A stretch of DNA of 64,000 nucleotides, taken from the NCBI RefSeq assembly GCF_001460635.1, contig NZ_LN907858.1:992001-1056000 (forward strand), written 5' to 3'. This document shows, piece by piece, positions 28,775 to 37,762 of this stretch (within the stretch, counting starts at the first letter, position 1; each line of letters opens with the position of its first letter). The position numbers were made by a program, and so were the translations under genes. The stretch is from Helicobacter typhlonius. GTDB lineage: Bacteria; Campylobacterota; Campylobacteria; Campylobacterales; Helicobacteraceae. Under the pieces are notes generated by a model, which was not told where the DNA came from, ran no database searches, and saw only the letters and a list, made by a program, of their open reading frames with translations.

Positions 28775-29485
28775 GTGATTTTTGATGACGCGCTCATATC
28801 ATTTTATGAATCTATGCCTTTTGGGGCGAGCTTTATCGCTGGTATTCTTACATTTTTAAGCCCTTGCATTCTGCCCCTCCTCCCCCCATACATCTCATAT
28901 ATCTCTGGCGTGGAAATCAAGTATTTAGAGGATAGAGGCAAATTTCATAAATGGCGCATTATTTACACTGCATTGCTTTTTATCGCTGGATTCTCACTTG
29001 TTTTTATTGCACTCGCACTTTTTACCTCAAGCACACTTAGCACGTTTTTCTCTCACCCATTTGTGCGCTATATTGCTGGAGGCATTATTATTCTTTTTGG
29101 AATCCACTTTTTATTCCCCTTTCGATTTGCCCTCTTATATAAAAGTGCAAATATTCAGCTCAATCATACGCGTTTTGGCTTTTTTGCGCCATTTGTGCTT
29201 GGCATAGGCTTTAGTATCGGCTGGAGTCCTTGCGTAGGTCCTATTCTTACCTCAATTCTTACTCTCTCACTTTTGAATCCAACTCACGCACTTTGGCTTA
29301 TGCTGTGTTATTGTTCTGGATTAGGATTAGCCTTTTTACTCGTGGCAATCTTCGTGCAAAGCGCACTTAGGATTCTTAAAAAACTCACTCCATTTTTACG
29401 CATCGTGGAGGTGATTTCAGGCTTGTTGCTCGTTTTCATCGGGCTACTCATCATAATGCAAAAAACCAACTTTTTAATACCATAG
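28775..29485 (+). CDS. ccdA: CcdA/DsbD-type thiol-disulfide transporter
   Basis: A 236-residue inner membrane protein with about six helices that carries electrons outward for cytochrome c maturation or periplasmic disulfide reduction. The two reactive cysteines lie in the paired helix motifs FLSPCILPLLPPYISYISG and IGWSPCVGPILTSIL. I chose GTG at 28775, with AAAGGA five bases before; a longer frame back to 28397 lies antisense over the helicase gene and is not credible. The length matches other CcdA proteins. The thioredoxin-like domain of full DsbD is absent. It heads the long rightward gene cluster. Confidence 0.85.
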   Translation: MIFDDALISFYESMPFGASFIAGILTFLSPCILPLLPPYISYISGVEIKYLEDRGKFHKWRIIYTALLFIAGFSLVFIALALFTSSTLSTFFSHPFVRYIAGGIIILFGIHFLFPFRFALLYKSANIQLNHTRFGFFAPFVLGIGFSIGWSPCVGPILTSILTLSLLNPTHALWLMLCYCSGLGLAFLLVAIFVQSALRILKKLTPFLRIVEVISGLLLVFIGLLIIMQKTNFLIP

Positions 29486-29504
29486 AGTTTCTAAGGAGGA
29501 AACA

Positions 29505-30749
29505 ATGCTTTTCAAAAATGCAACACTTTGTGATTATCAAGGCGTAAGAGAGGGTGATTTACGCACAGAAAACGGAATCATCACAGCGATTGGTTCGCTT
29601 ACTCCACTTCCTAATGAAAAAATACTTGATGCAGAAGGTAAGCTTCTCTTTCCTGCAATGATTGACCTTAATGTTGCGCCAAAAAGCCTTTCTCTCTCAC
29701 GCAAGAATCTCCTCTCGCTTGCAAAAAAAGCTCTTAAAGGAGGGGTGGGAAGCATTTTGCTCTACCCACACACAACTCCATCTTGTAGTGAAAATGGCTC
29801 TATTGAGCTTATTAAAAGCCTTAATACACAATCTCCTATTCACCTACTCCCCTCAATTAATCCACTCAATAATGAGGGGAGATTAAGCGATATTAGCACT
29901 TTGCATAATAGCGGTGGATGTGCAATCTTTGCACGAAGTGATACAGATGCTCATATTTTGATGAAAACTGCACAATACGCTCAAATGCTTGATATTCCAC
30001 TGATATGCTTTTGTCAAGATTCGTCTGTGGCTGATGGCGTAATGAATGAAGGAATTTTGAGTGCTTCGCTTGGACTTCCTTCTATACCTGCATACAGCCA
30101 AACTAAAGAGGTTGCTAAAATTGCTGAAATGTTTAGAAATATGCCAATAAAAATTATTTTTGATACACTTGTATATCCGCGTAGCTTTGACATACTGCGA
30201 ACTTTTAAAGAGAATCTATCGCCCATACAGGCTGATTTTTTCACACAAACTTCAATACACCATTTAATCCTTAATGAAATTTTATGCGAAAACTACAATA
30301 CTGCAGCCAAGCTCAACCCACCACTTGTAGATAAAAATGCTCAAGACAAACTTATTGAAATGCTACAAAATGGACATATTAATACGCTCACAAGTCTTCA
30401 ATGTGCGGATTTTAACTCTAAAAAAGACCAAGTTTTTGAATTAGCAAGTTTTGGCGTAGATGCGCTTGAGATATATTTTTCTTTGCTCTATACATATTTG
30501 CACAAGGCTTATAATATTTCGCTTCCGCTTATTTCACAACTTACAAGTTACACGCCTGCGCAGATTCTAAACCTAAATAAAGGTGCTTTACAAGAGGGCA
30601 AAATTGCTCAATTATTTGTATTTAATCCCCATACGCACTACAAAGTAAATGATATTTTCTCACCTTATCATCAACATAATCTTTATGGTAAAATTGAAGC
30701 ATTTTTAAGCAACGAAACACTCTACTCACCTCATACAAAGGAGCTATAA
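29505..30749 (+). CDS. Dihydroorotase-like protein, metal site lost
   Basis: A 414-residue member of the amidohydrolase family related to dihydroorotase. Where active enzymes have DxHxH (DPHVHLR type), this protein has MIDLNVAPKS, with both histidines missing; the usual late TDHAPH is likewise replaced by a segment around LQCADFNSK. It is therefore probably not a working dihydroorotase, like the noncatalytic PyrC-type subunits that serve as partners of aspartate transcarbamoylase in some bacteria. An active pyrC would be expected elsewhere. AAGGAGG lies upstream. Its stop overlaps the mscS start by one base, so it is in the operon from ccdA to the zinc transporter genes. Confidence 0.75.
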   Translation: MLFKNATLCDYQGVREGDLRTENGIITAIGSLTPLPNEKILDAEGKLLFPAMIDLNVAPKSLSLSRKNLLSLAKKALKGGVGSILLYPHTTPSCSENGSIELIKSLNTQSPIHLLPSINPLNNEGRLSDISTLHNSGGCAIFARSDTDAHILMKTAQYAQMLDIPLICFCQDSSVADGVMNEGILSASLGLPSIPAYSQTKEVAKIAEMFRNMPIKIIFDTLVYPRSFDILRTFKENLSPIQADFFTQTSIHHLILNEILCENYNTAAKLNPPLVDKNAQDKLIEMLQNGHINTLTSLQCADFNSKKDQVFELASFGVDALEIYFSLLYTYLHKAYNISLPLISQLTSYTPAQILNLNKGALQEGKIAQLFVFNPHTHYKVNDIFSPYHQHNLYGKIEAFLSNETLYSPHTKEL

Positions 30750-31573
30750 TGCAAGAACTCAAACATTATTTCATAGACTTTATTCCTCAAATACAACAGC
30801 TTAGCATTGGATTTTTAAAAGCTGCGCTTATCCTCATTATTGGTTATTATCTCTCGCGTTTTGTAGCAAACAAAATCCGTAAAGCTATTGCAAAACAAGA
30901 TGAAATACTTGCGCGATTCATTGGGCAAGTGATTTTTGTCCTTTTGCTTGTTGTGATGATTATCGCAGCACTTGGCACTATCGGTGTGCAAACAAACTCT
31001 ATCATCGCTGTGCTAGGCACTGCAGGGGTAGCGATTGCGCTGGGACTTAAAGATTCTCTCTCATCAGTTGCAAGCGGCATTGTGCTTATTATTCTGCGCC
31101 CATTTAAAAAAGGAGATTTAATTGAAGTGAGTGGCTTGATTGGTAATGTTGAAGCTATCAATCTTTTTACAACCAATCTCCGCTTAAGTGATGGAAAATT
31201 TGCCATTATTCCTAATAGCAATATGGCAACTGCAAATATTATTAATACTACCTATAACGACCAACGCCGCATTGAGCTTATCATTGGCGTAGGGTATGAA
31301 AGCGATATAGAATCTGTAAAAAATATCATTATTGAAGTGCTCCAATCCACCCCTGAAGTTGATTTGCAGCAGCAATATTTCATTGGCTTAACTGAGCTTG
31401 GCGCAAGCTCTTTAAATTTTACACTTCGTTTCTGGGTGAAACTTGAATATGGCGTGCTAAATACACAAAGCAAAGTTTTAGAATCTATCAAAACAAACCT
31501 TGATAAAAATGGCATTGAGATTCCTTACAATAAACTTGATATAAATATTGCACAAGCTCCTAAGGCTAACTAA
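30749..31573 (+). CDS. MscS-family mechanosensitive channel
   Basis: A 274-residue small-conductance channel. Three N-terminal helices include FLKAALILIIGYYLSRFV and FIGQVIFVLLLVVMIIAALGTIG; the pore-lining helix has the Gly/Ala-rich pattern AVLGTAGVAIALGLKDSLSSVASG, followed by the conserved PFKKGDLIEVSGLIGNVEAINLFTT of the beta domain and the SNMATANIIN turn. The length equals E. coli MscS, so it is a minimal channel without extra domains. It opens on membrane tension to relieve osmotic downshock. The start and stop overlap both neighbours by one base (TAATG), suggesting coupled translation. Confidence 0.9.
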   Translation: MQELKHYFIDFIPQIQQLSIGFLKAALILIIGYYLSRFVANKIRKAIAKQDEILARFIGQVIFVLLLVVMIIAALGTIGVQTNSIIAVLGTAGVAIALGLKDSLSSVASGIVLIILRPFKKGDLIEVSGLIGNVEAINLFTTNLRLSDGKFAIIPNSNMATANIINTTYNDQRRIELIIGVGYESDIESVKNIIIEVLQSTPEVDLQQQYFIGLTELGASSLNFTLRFWVKLEYGVLNTQSKVLESIKTNLDKNGIEIPYNKLDINIAQAPKAN

Positions 31574-32850
31574 TGTTGCATATTTGGGGGGCAAGAGAAG
31601 CATTTATATGTGATAAACATTTTTCTATTATGCATAATGGCGCGATTGCTTTTGAAGAAAATGTGGATAAAATATTAGCTGTAGGCGAATACGATACATT
31701 ATGCTCACAATTTCCTAATGCAAAAACACATTTTTTTTCTCAAGGCATTCTTCTTCCTGCACTCATTAATGCTCATATACATTTTGAATTTGGTGCGCAT
31801 TTAGCACAATTTTGTTATGGAGATTTTGGCACTTGGCTTGACAGCTTAATGGATTCGCGCGATGAAGTCTTAAATATTGAAGATGCGTATTTTGAATCTA
31901 TGCTTACACAAGGCATAAATGAGCAAATAAATGCAGGTGTAGGAAGTGTAGGGGCGATAAGCAGCTATGGCAATGATATGAACGCACTTGCTTCAAGTCC
32001 CTTACGTGTAGTGTATTTTAATGAAGCCATAGGAAGTAATCCAAGTGCTATTGATTTTCTCTATGCTCACATATTAGAGCGTCTTGAACGTGCAAAATCT
32101 CTCCATAGCCCTACTTTCATACCAGCAATAGCCTTGCATTCACCCTATTCACTCCACCCTATAATGGCACAAAAACTCATAGACATAGCCACCAAAGATA
32201 AACTGCCCCTTTCAGCACATTTTTTAGAATCCGCACACGAGCGAGAATGGCTTACCCAAAATAGCGGATATTTTAAAACATTTTTTCAAAGATTCTTTAA
32301 AATTGAGAATCCTCAAAGCTTTTACTCACCCCAAAGTTTTTTAGATATGCTCTCCCCCCTTAGAGACACTCCACTCTCACTTACACACTGCCTCTATATA
32401 AAGGAAGAAGAGGCAAAAATGATAGAATCTCTGCAAGCTTCTATCATTACCTGCCCTCGTAGTAATCGCCTTTTAAACAATGCTTTCTTCACACGCTCCC
32501 TTCTACGAAATAAAAAAATCCCTCTTGCACTTGGCACAGATGGCAAAAGCTCGAATAATAATGTCAATCTCCTTGATGAATTACGCACAAGTCTTTATGC
32601 ATATCCGCAAGAGGATATACTTGCCCTTGCAAAATCATTGATTTTAAGTGCCACACTCTATGGAGCAAAGACTTTGGGGCTAAATAATGGCACATTAAGC
32701 GAGGGTAAAAATGTAGATTTTGCCATTTTTGAATTTAGCCAACCTTTATTTCAAACTCATCAATCTCACCCCAATCAATCGCCCCTACATTTTATTCTCC
32801 ACGCTACAAAACCTACTCATCTTTTTATCAATGCAAAGGCAGTATTATGA
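31573..32850 (+). CDS. mqnX: Aminofutalosine deaminase-type amidohydrolase (menaquinone)
   Basis: A 425-residue metal-dependent hydrolase of the ATZ/TRZ class. The metal ligands are visible: ALINAHIHFEFG (HxH), LHSPYSLHP, SAHFLESAHERE, SLTHCLYI and ALGTDGKSSNN. In Helicobacter and Campylobacter the enzyme of this group deaminates aminodeoxyfutalosine in the futalosine route to menaquinone, and an orthologue near ccdA and the dihydroorotase-like gene is what I recall in H. pylori. The symbol assumes that role. It overlaps the preceding gene by one base and the next by four. A T8 run occurs within it but the frame is intact. Confidence 0.8.
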   Translation: MLHIWGAREAFICDKHFSIMHNGAIAFEENVDKILAVGEYDTLCSQFPNAKTHFFSQGILLPALINAHIHFEFGAHLAQFCYGDFGTWLDSLMDSRDEVLNIEDAYFESMLTQGINEQINAGVGSVGAISSYGNDMNALASSPLRVVYFNEAIGSNPSAIDFLYAHILERLERAKSLHSPTFIPAIALHSPYSLHPIMAQKLIDIATKDKLPLSAHFLESAHEREWLTQNSGYFKTFFQRFFKIENPQSFYSPQSFLDMLSPLRDTPLSLTHCLYIKEEEAKMIESLQASIITCPRSNRLLNNAFFTRSLLRNKKIPLALGTDGKSSNNNVNLLDELRTSLYAYPQEDILALAKSLILSATLYGAKTLGLNNGTLSEGKNVDFAIFEFSQPLFQTHQSHPNQSPLHFILHATKPTHLFINAKAVL

Positions 32851-33350
32851 AAGATTCTACAATTCAGAGCATACTTTTTGTGTGTTTGGGCAATATTTGC
32901 CGTTCACCCTTAGCTCAAGGTATAGCGCGACACATAGCACAGCAACATAACCTTAATATAGAAATAGATTCTGCAGGGACAAGCGGGTGGCATATTGATG
33001 AGCAACCCTGTGCTGGCTCACGTTATATAGCTAAAGAACACGGATTTAGCATTGATGATTTACGCGGGAGACGCGTAAGTGCGTATGCTGATGAAAAATT
33101 TGATTTGATTATCGCCCTTGATAAGAGCAATTATGCTGATTTGCTTGCACTTGGTTTTGATAAGGCAAAAGTCAAAAAGCTTGGCGAATTTGGATTAAAA
33201 GGAGCGGATATTCCTGACCCTTATACTTATAAGGATATGGAGGGTTTTGAGCGTATATATCAAATGATATATCTTTGCGTGTATAATCTACTCTCTATAC
33301 ATTATCCTATGATAGAATCTCCTCATAATACTCCCTCTACAAAAGAATAG
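32847..33350 (+). CDS. Low-molecular-weight protein tyrosine phosphatase
   Basis: A 167-residue phosphatase with the CX5R loop VCLGNICRSPLA near the N-terminus (nucleophile Cys13, Arg19) and the acid residue in IPDPYTYKD. The fold core (IEIDSAGTSGWHIDEQPCAGS, FDLIIALDKSNYADL) is complete. Such enzymes remove phosphate from tyrosine-phosphorylated proteins; in bacteria they often regulate exopolysaccharide export, but no such partner gene is beside it. The start overlaps the end of the preceding gene by ATGA. It is slightly longer at the C-terminus than the 157-residue eukaryotic type. Confidence 0.88.
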   Translation: MKDSTIQSILFVCLGNICRSPLAQGIARHIAQQHNLNIEIDSAGTSGWHIDEQPCAGSRYIAKEHGFSIDDLRGRRVSAYADEKFDLIIALDKSNYADLLALGFDKAKVKKLGEFGLKGADIPDPYTYKDMEGFERIYQMIYLCVYNLLSIHYPMIESPHNTPSTKE

Positions 33351-33362
33351 AAAGGATAAATT

Positions 33363-33746
33363 ATGGCAATCTCACTCTATGGCATCAAAACTTGCGGAAG
33401 TGTCAAAAAAGCAATAACACTCCTTGAAAAACATTCAATTCCCTTTACTTTTATAGATTTAAAAACCCACACACCCACCAAAGAACAACTCGCCCTATGG
33501 ATTAAGCAAAAAAGCATAAAAATCGTGCTTAATACCAAAGGCACAACTTATAAAAATCTCAAAAAAGATGGAAAAATTACTGACACAATCTTAGATTCTA
33601 CACTTCAAATACAAGTTGATACGCTTTTTGCCACGCCAATGCTGCTTAAACGCCCCATTATTACAAGTGATGAAAATCTCATTATTGGCTATGATGAGAG
33701 CGCTATCTTAAATCTTATTCATATTTTTCAGCAGAGGAAGCTGTAA
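33363..33746 (+). CDS. ArsC/Spx-family thioredoxin-fold protein
   Basis: A 127-residue protein of the ArsC/Spx/YffB group. A single N-terminal cysteine in KTCGSVKKAITLLEKH replaces the CxxC of the Spx type. The rest shows the family's LFATPMLLKRPIIT segment, with the arginine-containing RP loop near the end. Members include arsenate reductases and YffB-like proteins; the latter pattern (TCGSVKKA) is closest, and function is unknown. No arsenic-resistance genes are nearby. The stop is directly followed by the ATG of the next gene, consistent with one operon. Confidence 0.75.
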   Translation: MAISLYGIKTCGSVKKAITLLEKHSIPFTFIDLKTHTPTKEQLALWIKQKSIKIVLNTKGTTYKNLKKDGKITDTILDSTLQIQVDTLFATPMLLKRPIITSDENLIIGYDESAILNLIHIFQQRKL

Positions 33747-35111
33747 ATGAAATTCTGCCAAATCATATTTGCTATTTTTTTTGCTTTGGGTTTGAATGCT
33801 TGTGCAGACAAAATTATCCCAAGTGCTCAAGTCAAAGATTTACAAAGCTTTCCTCAAGACGCACTTTTTTATCTTCCCACAAATAAAGAGATAAAATCTA
33901 AACACGATGATAAGACTCTTTTGTCCTTTAAAAAAGATTATTTGCAAAAATATTTTTCCCCTTGGCAGCAAAAGCCAAATCCAAAGAAAAATGAAGTGTT
34001 TTGGATTCTCCCCTCACTCCAAAATATCGCCACAGGCAAAGGCAAAATAAAAAACTATGGTGAAAATCTCCAAGAAATAAGCTCGCAAGAAGCAAAAGAA
34101 CTTATAGATTCTATGAATCTTAACTCTTATCCAAACCAAAATCAAAATGCCATTATTACCACTACAACTTCAGTGCGTGCAGTGCCTACAAACAAACCCC
34201 TATTTAATAAGCCAAATGGCTATCCATTTGATAGATGGCAAAATTCCCTTATTTTCGCAGGCACACCTGTGCTTATCACACATATGAGCAAAGATAAATC
34301 TTGGGTGCATATTCAATCTAGTTTTGTTTATGGCTGGATAGAATCTCAACATCTTGCTACACTCACTCAAGAGCAGGTAAAAGAAATACAAGGCTACGCA
34401 CACTATGTAAGCCCTACTATTGATAAGATTCCTTTATTTGATTCTCATAAACACTTTACCTCACAAGCGCGTATTGGACAAATTTTTCCTGTGTATGGCG
34501 CACAGCTTAAACAAAGCGTTGGCATTGCAATCTATGTGCGTTTGCCAAATGGCAAAGCTCAAAGAGAGCATATCTATATTGCAAATGACAAAATCCAATC
34601 TTTCCCACAGAAATTAGATTCTCAGGCTATCGCCTCAACAATTAATGCAATGATGGGACAAAAATATGGCTGGGGCGGATTCTTAGAAAGTCGTGATTGT
34701 TCAGCCTTTATTCGCGATATTTTCGCCCAATTTGGCTTACATCTCCCGCGAAATTCTAAGGCTCAAGTCTATTATGGTAAAAATCAAATTGATTTAAGCA
34801 AACTTAATCGCAAGGAGAAAGAAGCCTTTATTATAGCCAATGCTACACCTTTTCAAAGTATTCTTTGGCTACAAGGACATATTATGCTCTATATTGGAGA
34901 ATATCAAGGCAAAGCCATTGTCGCACATAGTGCGTGGAGTGTAACTACGGGTAAGCACTATGAAAATATGCTTGGTGGAGTTGTCATTACTTCTTTGTAT
35001 GCAGGAGATGAGCATAATGGATTTTTTGCAAAATCTCCCTTACTCATTGATAGAATCCAAGCTATGTCTGACCTTTCGCAGCTTGCAGCACAAATCAAAG
35101 GGCATAAATGA
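33747..35111 (+). CDS. NlpC/P60 lipoprotein with SH3-type domains
   Basis: A 454-residue cell-wall hydrolase. The signal peptide ends in LNAC (Cys19), so it is a lipoprotein. The middle (about residues 135-280) looks like bacterial SH3 modules that bind peptidoglycan (VRAVPTNKPLFNKPNGYPFD, FAGTPVLITHMSKDKSWVHI). The C-terminal NlpC/P60 domain has Cys318 in SRDCSAFIRDIF and His378 in GHIMLYIGEYQG, with a further His394, giving the catalytic set of gamma-D-glutamyl-diamino acid endopeptidases. Together with the lipobox this suggests a peptidoglycan stem-peptide hydrolase, which could affect cell shape. Its stop overlaps the next ATG by four bases. Confidence 0.85.
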   Translation: MKFCQIIFAIFFALGLNACADKIIPSAQVKDLQSFPQDALFYLPTNKEIKSKHDDKTLLSFKKDYLQKYFSPWQQKPNPKKNEVFWILPSLQNIATGKGKIKNYGENLQEISSQEAKELIDSMNLNSYPNQNQNAIITTTTSVRAVPTNKPLFNKPNGYPFDRWQNSLIFAGTPVLITHMSKDKSWVHIQSSFVYGWIESQHLATLTQEQVKEIQGYAHYVSPTIDKIPLFDSHKHFTSQARIGQIFPVYGAQLKQSVGIAIYVRLPNGKAQREHIYIANDKIQSFPQKLDSQAIASTINAMMGQKYGWGGFLESRDCSAFIRDIFAQFGLHLPRNSKAQVYYGKNQIDLSKLNRKEKEAFIIANATPFQSILWLQGHIMLYIGEYQGKAIVAHSAWSVTTGKHYENMLGGVVITSLYAGDEHNGFFAKSPLLIDRIQAMSDLSQLAAQIKGHK

Positions 35112-36004
35112 AAATTATCATAACTCTATGCTTGTGTATTATGAGTATGTTTGCTAAAGAAATCTCGCCTATTAAAGTGCTTGTGAGTGTGCTACCACAA
35201 AAAGAAATGATTGAACGCATTGGGGGCGAATATGTTAAAGTAGAGGTGCTTGTGCCTGCGGGCAAATCGCCCGAAATATATGAGCCAAGTATTGCACAAA
35301 TGAGACATATTGAAGATTCTCATATTTTTTTTGGTGTTGGAATGCCTTTTGAATCTGCTTGGCTTAAGCGATTTAAAAATACTAATCCCTCGCTTATTTA
35401 TTATAATCTAGCGGATCCATTTGTGGATTCTAAAAATACAGAATCTCAACACACAGCGCATAAACACACACATAATCCGCATATTTGGCTCTCTCTCAAA
35501 GCTTCGATTTTACATACTCAAATTATCGCACAAACTTTAAGCAAAATCAACAAGGAACAAACGGCATTTTTTATGCAAAATGCTAAGCTTTTAGAATCTA
35601 AACTCCACTCCATACAAAAGCGCACTGCACATATTTTTAGCCTCGATACAGCACAAAAAAGCTTTATTATTTATCACCCAGCACTTAAGTATTGGAGCGA
35701 GGAATTTCACATAAAAGAATTAAGCCTTGAAAATGAGGGCAAAGAGCTTAAAGGTAGGGATTTAAGCGCACTCATACAAGAGGCAAAAAAACAAAAAATT
35801 GCGTCTATTTTTATTCAGCCCGAATTTGCAAAATCACGTGCAAAAAGTTTTGCAAATGAGCTTGATTTAAACATTATCGAGCTTGATGTGTTGCGTCAAG
35901 ATTGGCTTTTATCCCTGCAAGAAATTGCTTGTCAGGTGGCATTTTCTCTTTCATCTACACAAAGTAAATCCTGCGTGCAGGCATATTTCAAGGACGAGCT
36001 ATGA
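35108..36004 (+). CDS. ZnuA-type metal-binding protein
   Basis: A 298-residue solute-binding protein of the cluster A-I (ZnuA/TroA) ABC family, with signal peptide MKIIITLCLCIMSMFA. Ligand-type residues appear in SVLPQKEMIERIGGEYVKVEVLVPAGKSPE and PHIWLSLK. The His-rich loop HTAHKHTHNPH (about residues 117-127) is typical of zinc-specific members, and the C-terminal lobe reads FIIYHPALKYWSEEF. The specific metal (zinc or manganese) is inferred from the His loop only. Its stop overlaps the ATPase start (ATGA), as expected for one transport unit. Confidence 0.85.
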   Translation: MKIIITLCLCIMSMFAKEISPIKVLVSVLPQKEMIERIGGEYVKVEVLVPAGKSPEIYEPSIAQMRHIEDSHIFFGVGMPFESAWLKRFKNTNPSLIYYNLADPFVDSKNTESQHTAHKHTHNPHIWLSLKASILHTQIIAQTLSKINKEQTAFFMQNAKLLESKLHSIQKRTAHIFSLDTAQKSFIIYHPALKYWSEEFHIKELSLENEGKELKGRDLSALIQEAKKQKIASIFIQPEFAKSRAKSFANELDLNIIELDVLRQDWLLSLQEIACQVAFSLSSTQSKSCVQAYFKDEL

Positions 36005-36741
36005 AACTTGTAGAAATCAAAGATGTGTCCTTTGCCTACACAAAGCATAATGTGTTAGAAAATGTCTCCTTTTGTGTAAAAGAAAATAATTTTTGGGCGG
36101 TTATTGGACCAAATGGTGGAGGAAAGACGACTTTCATCAAGCTTATACTTGGGCTTTTAAAGCCAAAAAGTGGCAGCATTACTTTTGCACAAGATATGAA
36201 TGTGGCAAAGATTGGCTATGTGCCTCAAATTACAAATACAAACATAGACTTTCCTATATGCGTGGAAGATGTCATTCAAATGGGATTACTCAATCATATT
36301 TTTAACAGACCTAGCTCTAAGCAAATTGAGGAAATAGCATATTTGATGGAATTACTTAGTATCACTCATCTTGCCAAAAAACCTATCTATGCACTTTCTG
36401 GTGGTGAGCGTCAAAAAGTCTTTATTGCTCGCGCCCTTGTGAATAAGCCTAAACTCTTAATCCTTGATGAGCCAACCGCAAATGTCGATGTCAAAGCGCA
36501 AGATGAAATTTATAAGCTTTTATTAGAGCTAAACAATAAGCTAAGTATCATCGTTGTAAGCCACGATTTATCCATTACACTAGGCTATGCAAAAGAAGTG
36601 CTGTATATCAATAGATATACACTCATTCATCAGATTCCAAAGCTCGATTTTGACTTGAATGAGCATATTTGCGAGGTGGATATTCTTAATTTCTTTGCTA
36701 AAACGACTCAAGCACGAAACAAAGAAGGTGTAAATGGCTGA
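36001..36741 (+). CDS. ZnuC-type ABC transporter ATPase
   Basis: A 246-residue ATPase of the metal-uptake family. Walker A is GPNGGGKTTFIKLILG, the Q loop is in IGYVPQI, the signature is LSGGERQKVFIARAL, Walker B is LLILDEPTANVD and the switch histidine is in VVSHDLSI. The length and motif set are typical for ZnuC. It lies between the binding-protein and permease genes with overlaps of four and eight bases. No Zur-like operator could be tested, because the metal genes sit inside a long transcript and have no gap of their own. Confidence 0.9.
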   Translation: MKLVEIKDVSFAYTKHNVLENVSFCVKENNFWAVIGPNGGGKTTFIKLILGLLKPKSGSITFAQDMNVAKIGYVPQITNTNIDFPICVEDVIQMGLLNHIFNRPSSKQIEEIAYLMELLSITHLAKKPIYALSGGERQKVFIARALVNKPKLLILDEPTANVDVKAQDEIYKLLLELNNKLSIIVVSHDLSITLGYAKEVLYINRYTLIHQIPKLDFDLNEHICEVDILNFFAKTTQARNKEGVNG

Positions 36742-37546
36742 TTTATTCTCGTATAATTTCGTGTGGTTGGCACTTCTTGTGTCCTTTTTAGTAAGTATTT
36801 GCAGTGGAATAATCGGCTCAATGATTGTGGCAAACAAAAATGTCTTTGTCGCTGGAGGTGTGGCACATAGCGCATTTGGTGGTGTGGGATTAGCACTTTT
36901 TTGTGGATTTAGCACAATGCTTGGAGCAATGCTTTTTGGCGTGATTATGGCATTATTTTTATCTTATGCATTTTTATACCAAAGACAACGACTTGATGCG
37001 TATGTAGGCGCAAGTTGGGCTTTTGGTATGGCAATAGGTGTGATTCTTATTGATTTAACGCCCGGGTATAGTAATGATATTTCAAGCTATCTCTTTGGCT
37101 CGATACTCGCTGTGGGCTTTGATGAAATCATAGCTATGGCGATTTTTGATATTTTTATCATCATATTTGTTTCACTCTATTACTACAAGATTTTAAACTT
37201 ATTTTATGATAGTGAATTTTGTGCGCTTAAGGGTATGAATATCAATCTTTGGACAACTCTTATTTTTGTATGTATTGCTATTGGGGTTGTGATTTCAATG
37301 AATGTTGCAGGACTAATTTTGGTGCTTGCTATCCTTTCAATCCCTGCCTACATCGCAAATCTTTTCACTCACTCACTACGGGCGATGATGTGGCTCTCGT
37401 GGCTTATTTCACTAATCTTTATGTGGTTAGGGTTTTTTGTAGCTTATTGGTATAATATCAGCGTAGGAGCGTGTATAGTTGTATTACTCTCGCTCGCAAT
37501 GTTTTTTGCTATCATTATTCACAAATTCACAAGGAGGATTTTATGA
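36734..37546 (+). CDS. ZnuB-type ABC transporter permease
   Basis: A 270-residue polytopic membrane protein of the ABC-3 family. Visible features are VSICSGIIGSMIVANKN, then AGGVAHSAFGGVGLALF (the coupling region), and repeated helices to the end (LILVLAILSIPAYIANLF, LAMFFAIIIHKF). It starts inside the last codons of the ATPase gene and its stop overlaps the start of a small membrane gene by four bases. With znuA and znuC it forms a full importer. Eight or nine helices are expected. Confidence 0.9.
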   Translation: MADLFSYNFVWLALLVSFLVSICSGIIGSMIVANKNVFVAGGVAHSAFGGVGLALFCGFSTMLGAMLFGVIMALFLSYAFLYQRQRLDAYVGASWAFGMAIGVILIDLTPGYSNDISSYLFGSILAVGFDEIIAMAIFDIFIIIFVSLYYYKILNLFYDSEFCALKGMNINLWTTLIFVCIAIGVVISMNVAGLILVLAILSIPAYIANLFTHSLRAMMWLSWLISLIFMWLGFFVAYWYNISVGACIVVLLSLAMFFAIIIHKFTRRIL

Positions 37547-37737
37547 AAACAGAAGAAGAATCACAAAAAATTGCAAAAAGAGCGGTGAAAATCGCTTTGT
37601 TCTGTGTATTTATTACTTTGCTTTTAAGCCTTATTAATATCTATATACTGATTAACCAAATCAGTGCCACAGCAGCAATGAGCAAGGAAATCAAAGTGCT
37701 ACAAGAAAAAGTAGGCATACAAAGACAAATACCTTAA
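37543..37737 (+). CDS. Small single-helix membrane protein
   Basis: A 64-residue protein of MKTEEESQKIAKRAVKIALF start, one membrane helix (about residues 20-43, FCVFITLLLSLINIYILINQI) and a short coiled tail with KVLQEKVG. It is preceded by AAGGAGG and its ATG overlaps the permease stop, so it is translationally coupled to the zinc transporter. It resembles small Helicobacter membrane proteins (possibly the DUF5408 type) but I cannot assign a function. Possible roles are as a transporter accessory or a coupling peptide for the next gene. Confidence 0.6.
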   Translation: MKTEEESQKIAKRAVKIALFCVFITLLLSLINIYILINQISATAAMSKEIKVLQEKVGIQRQIP

Positions 37738-37762
37738 ATATTGTTTGTGTATAAGGAGCAAA

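Noticed and set aside
31731-31738. T8 run in the aminofutalosine deaminase gene as a phase switch
   Set aside because: The frame is intact and T runs of this length occur by chance in A/T-rich Helicobacter DNA; there is no sign of switching.
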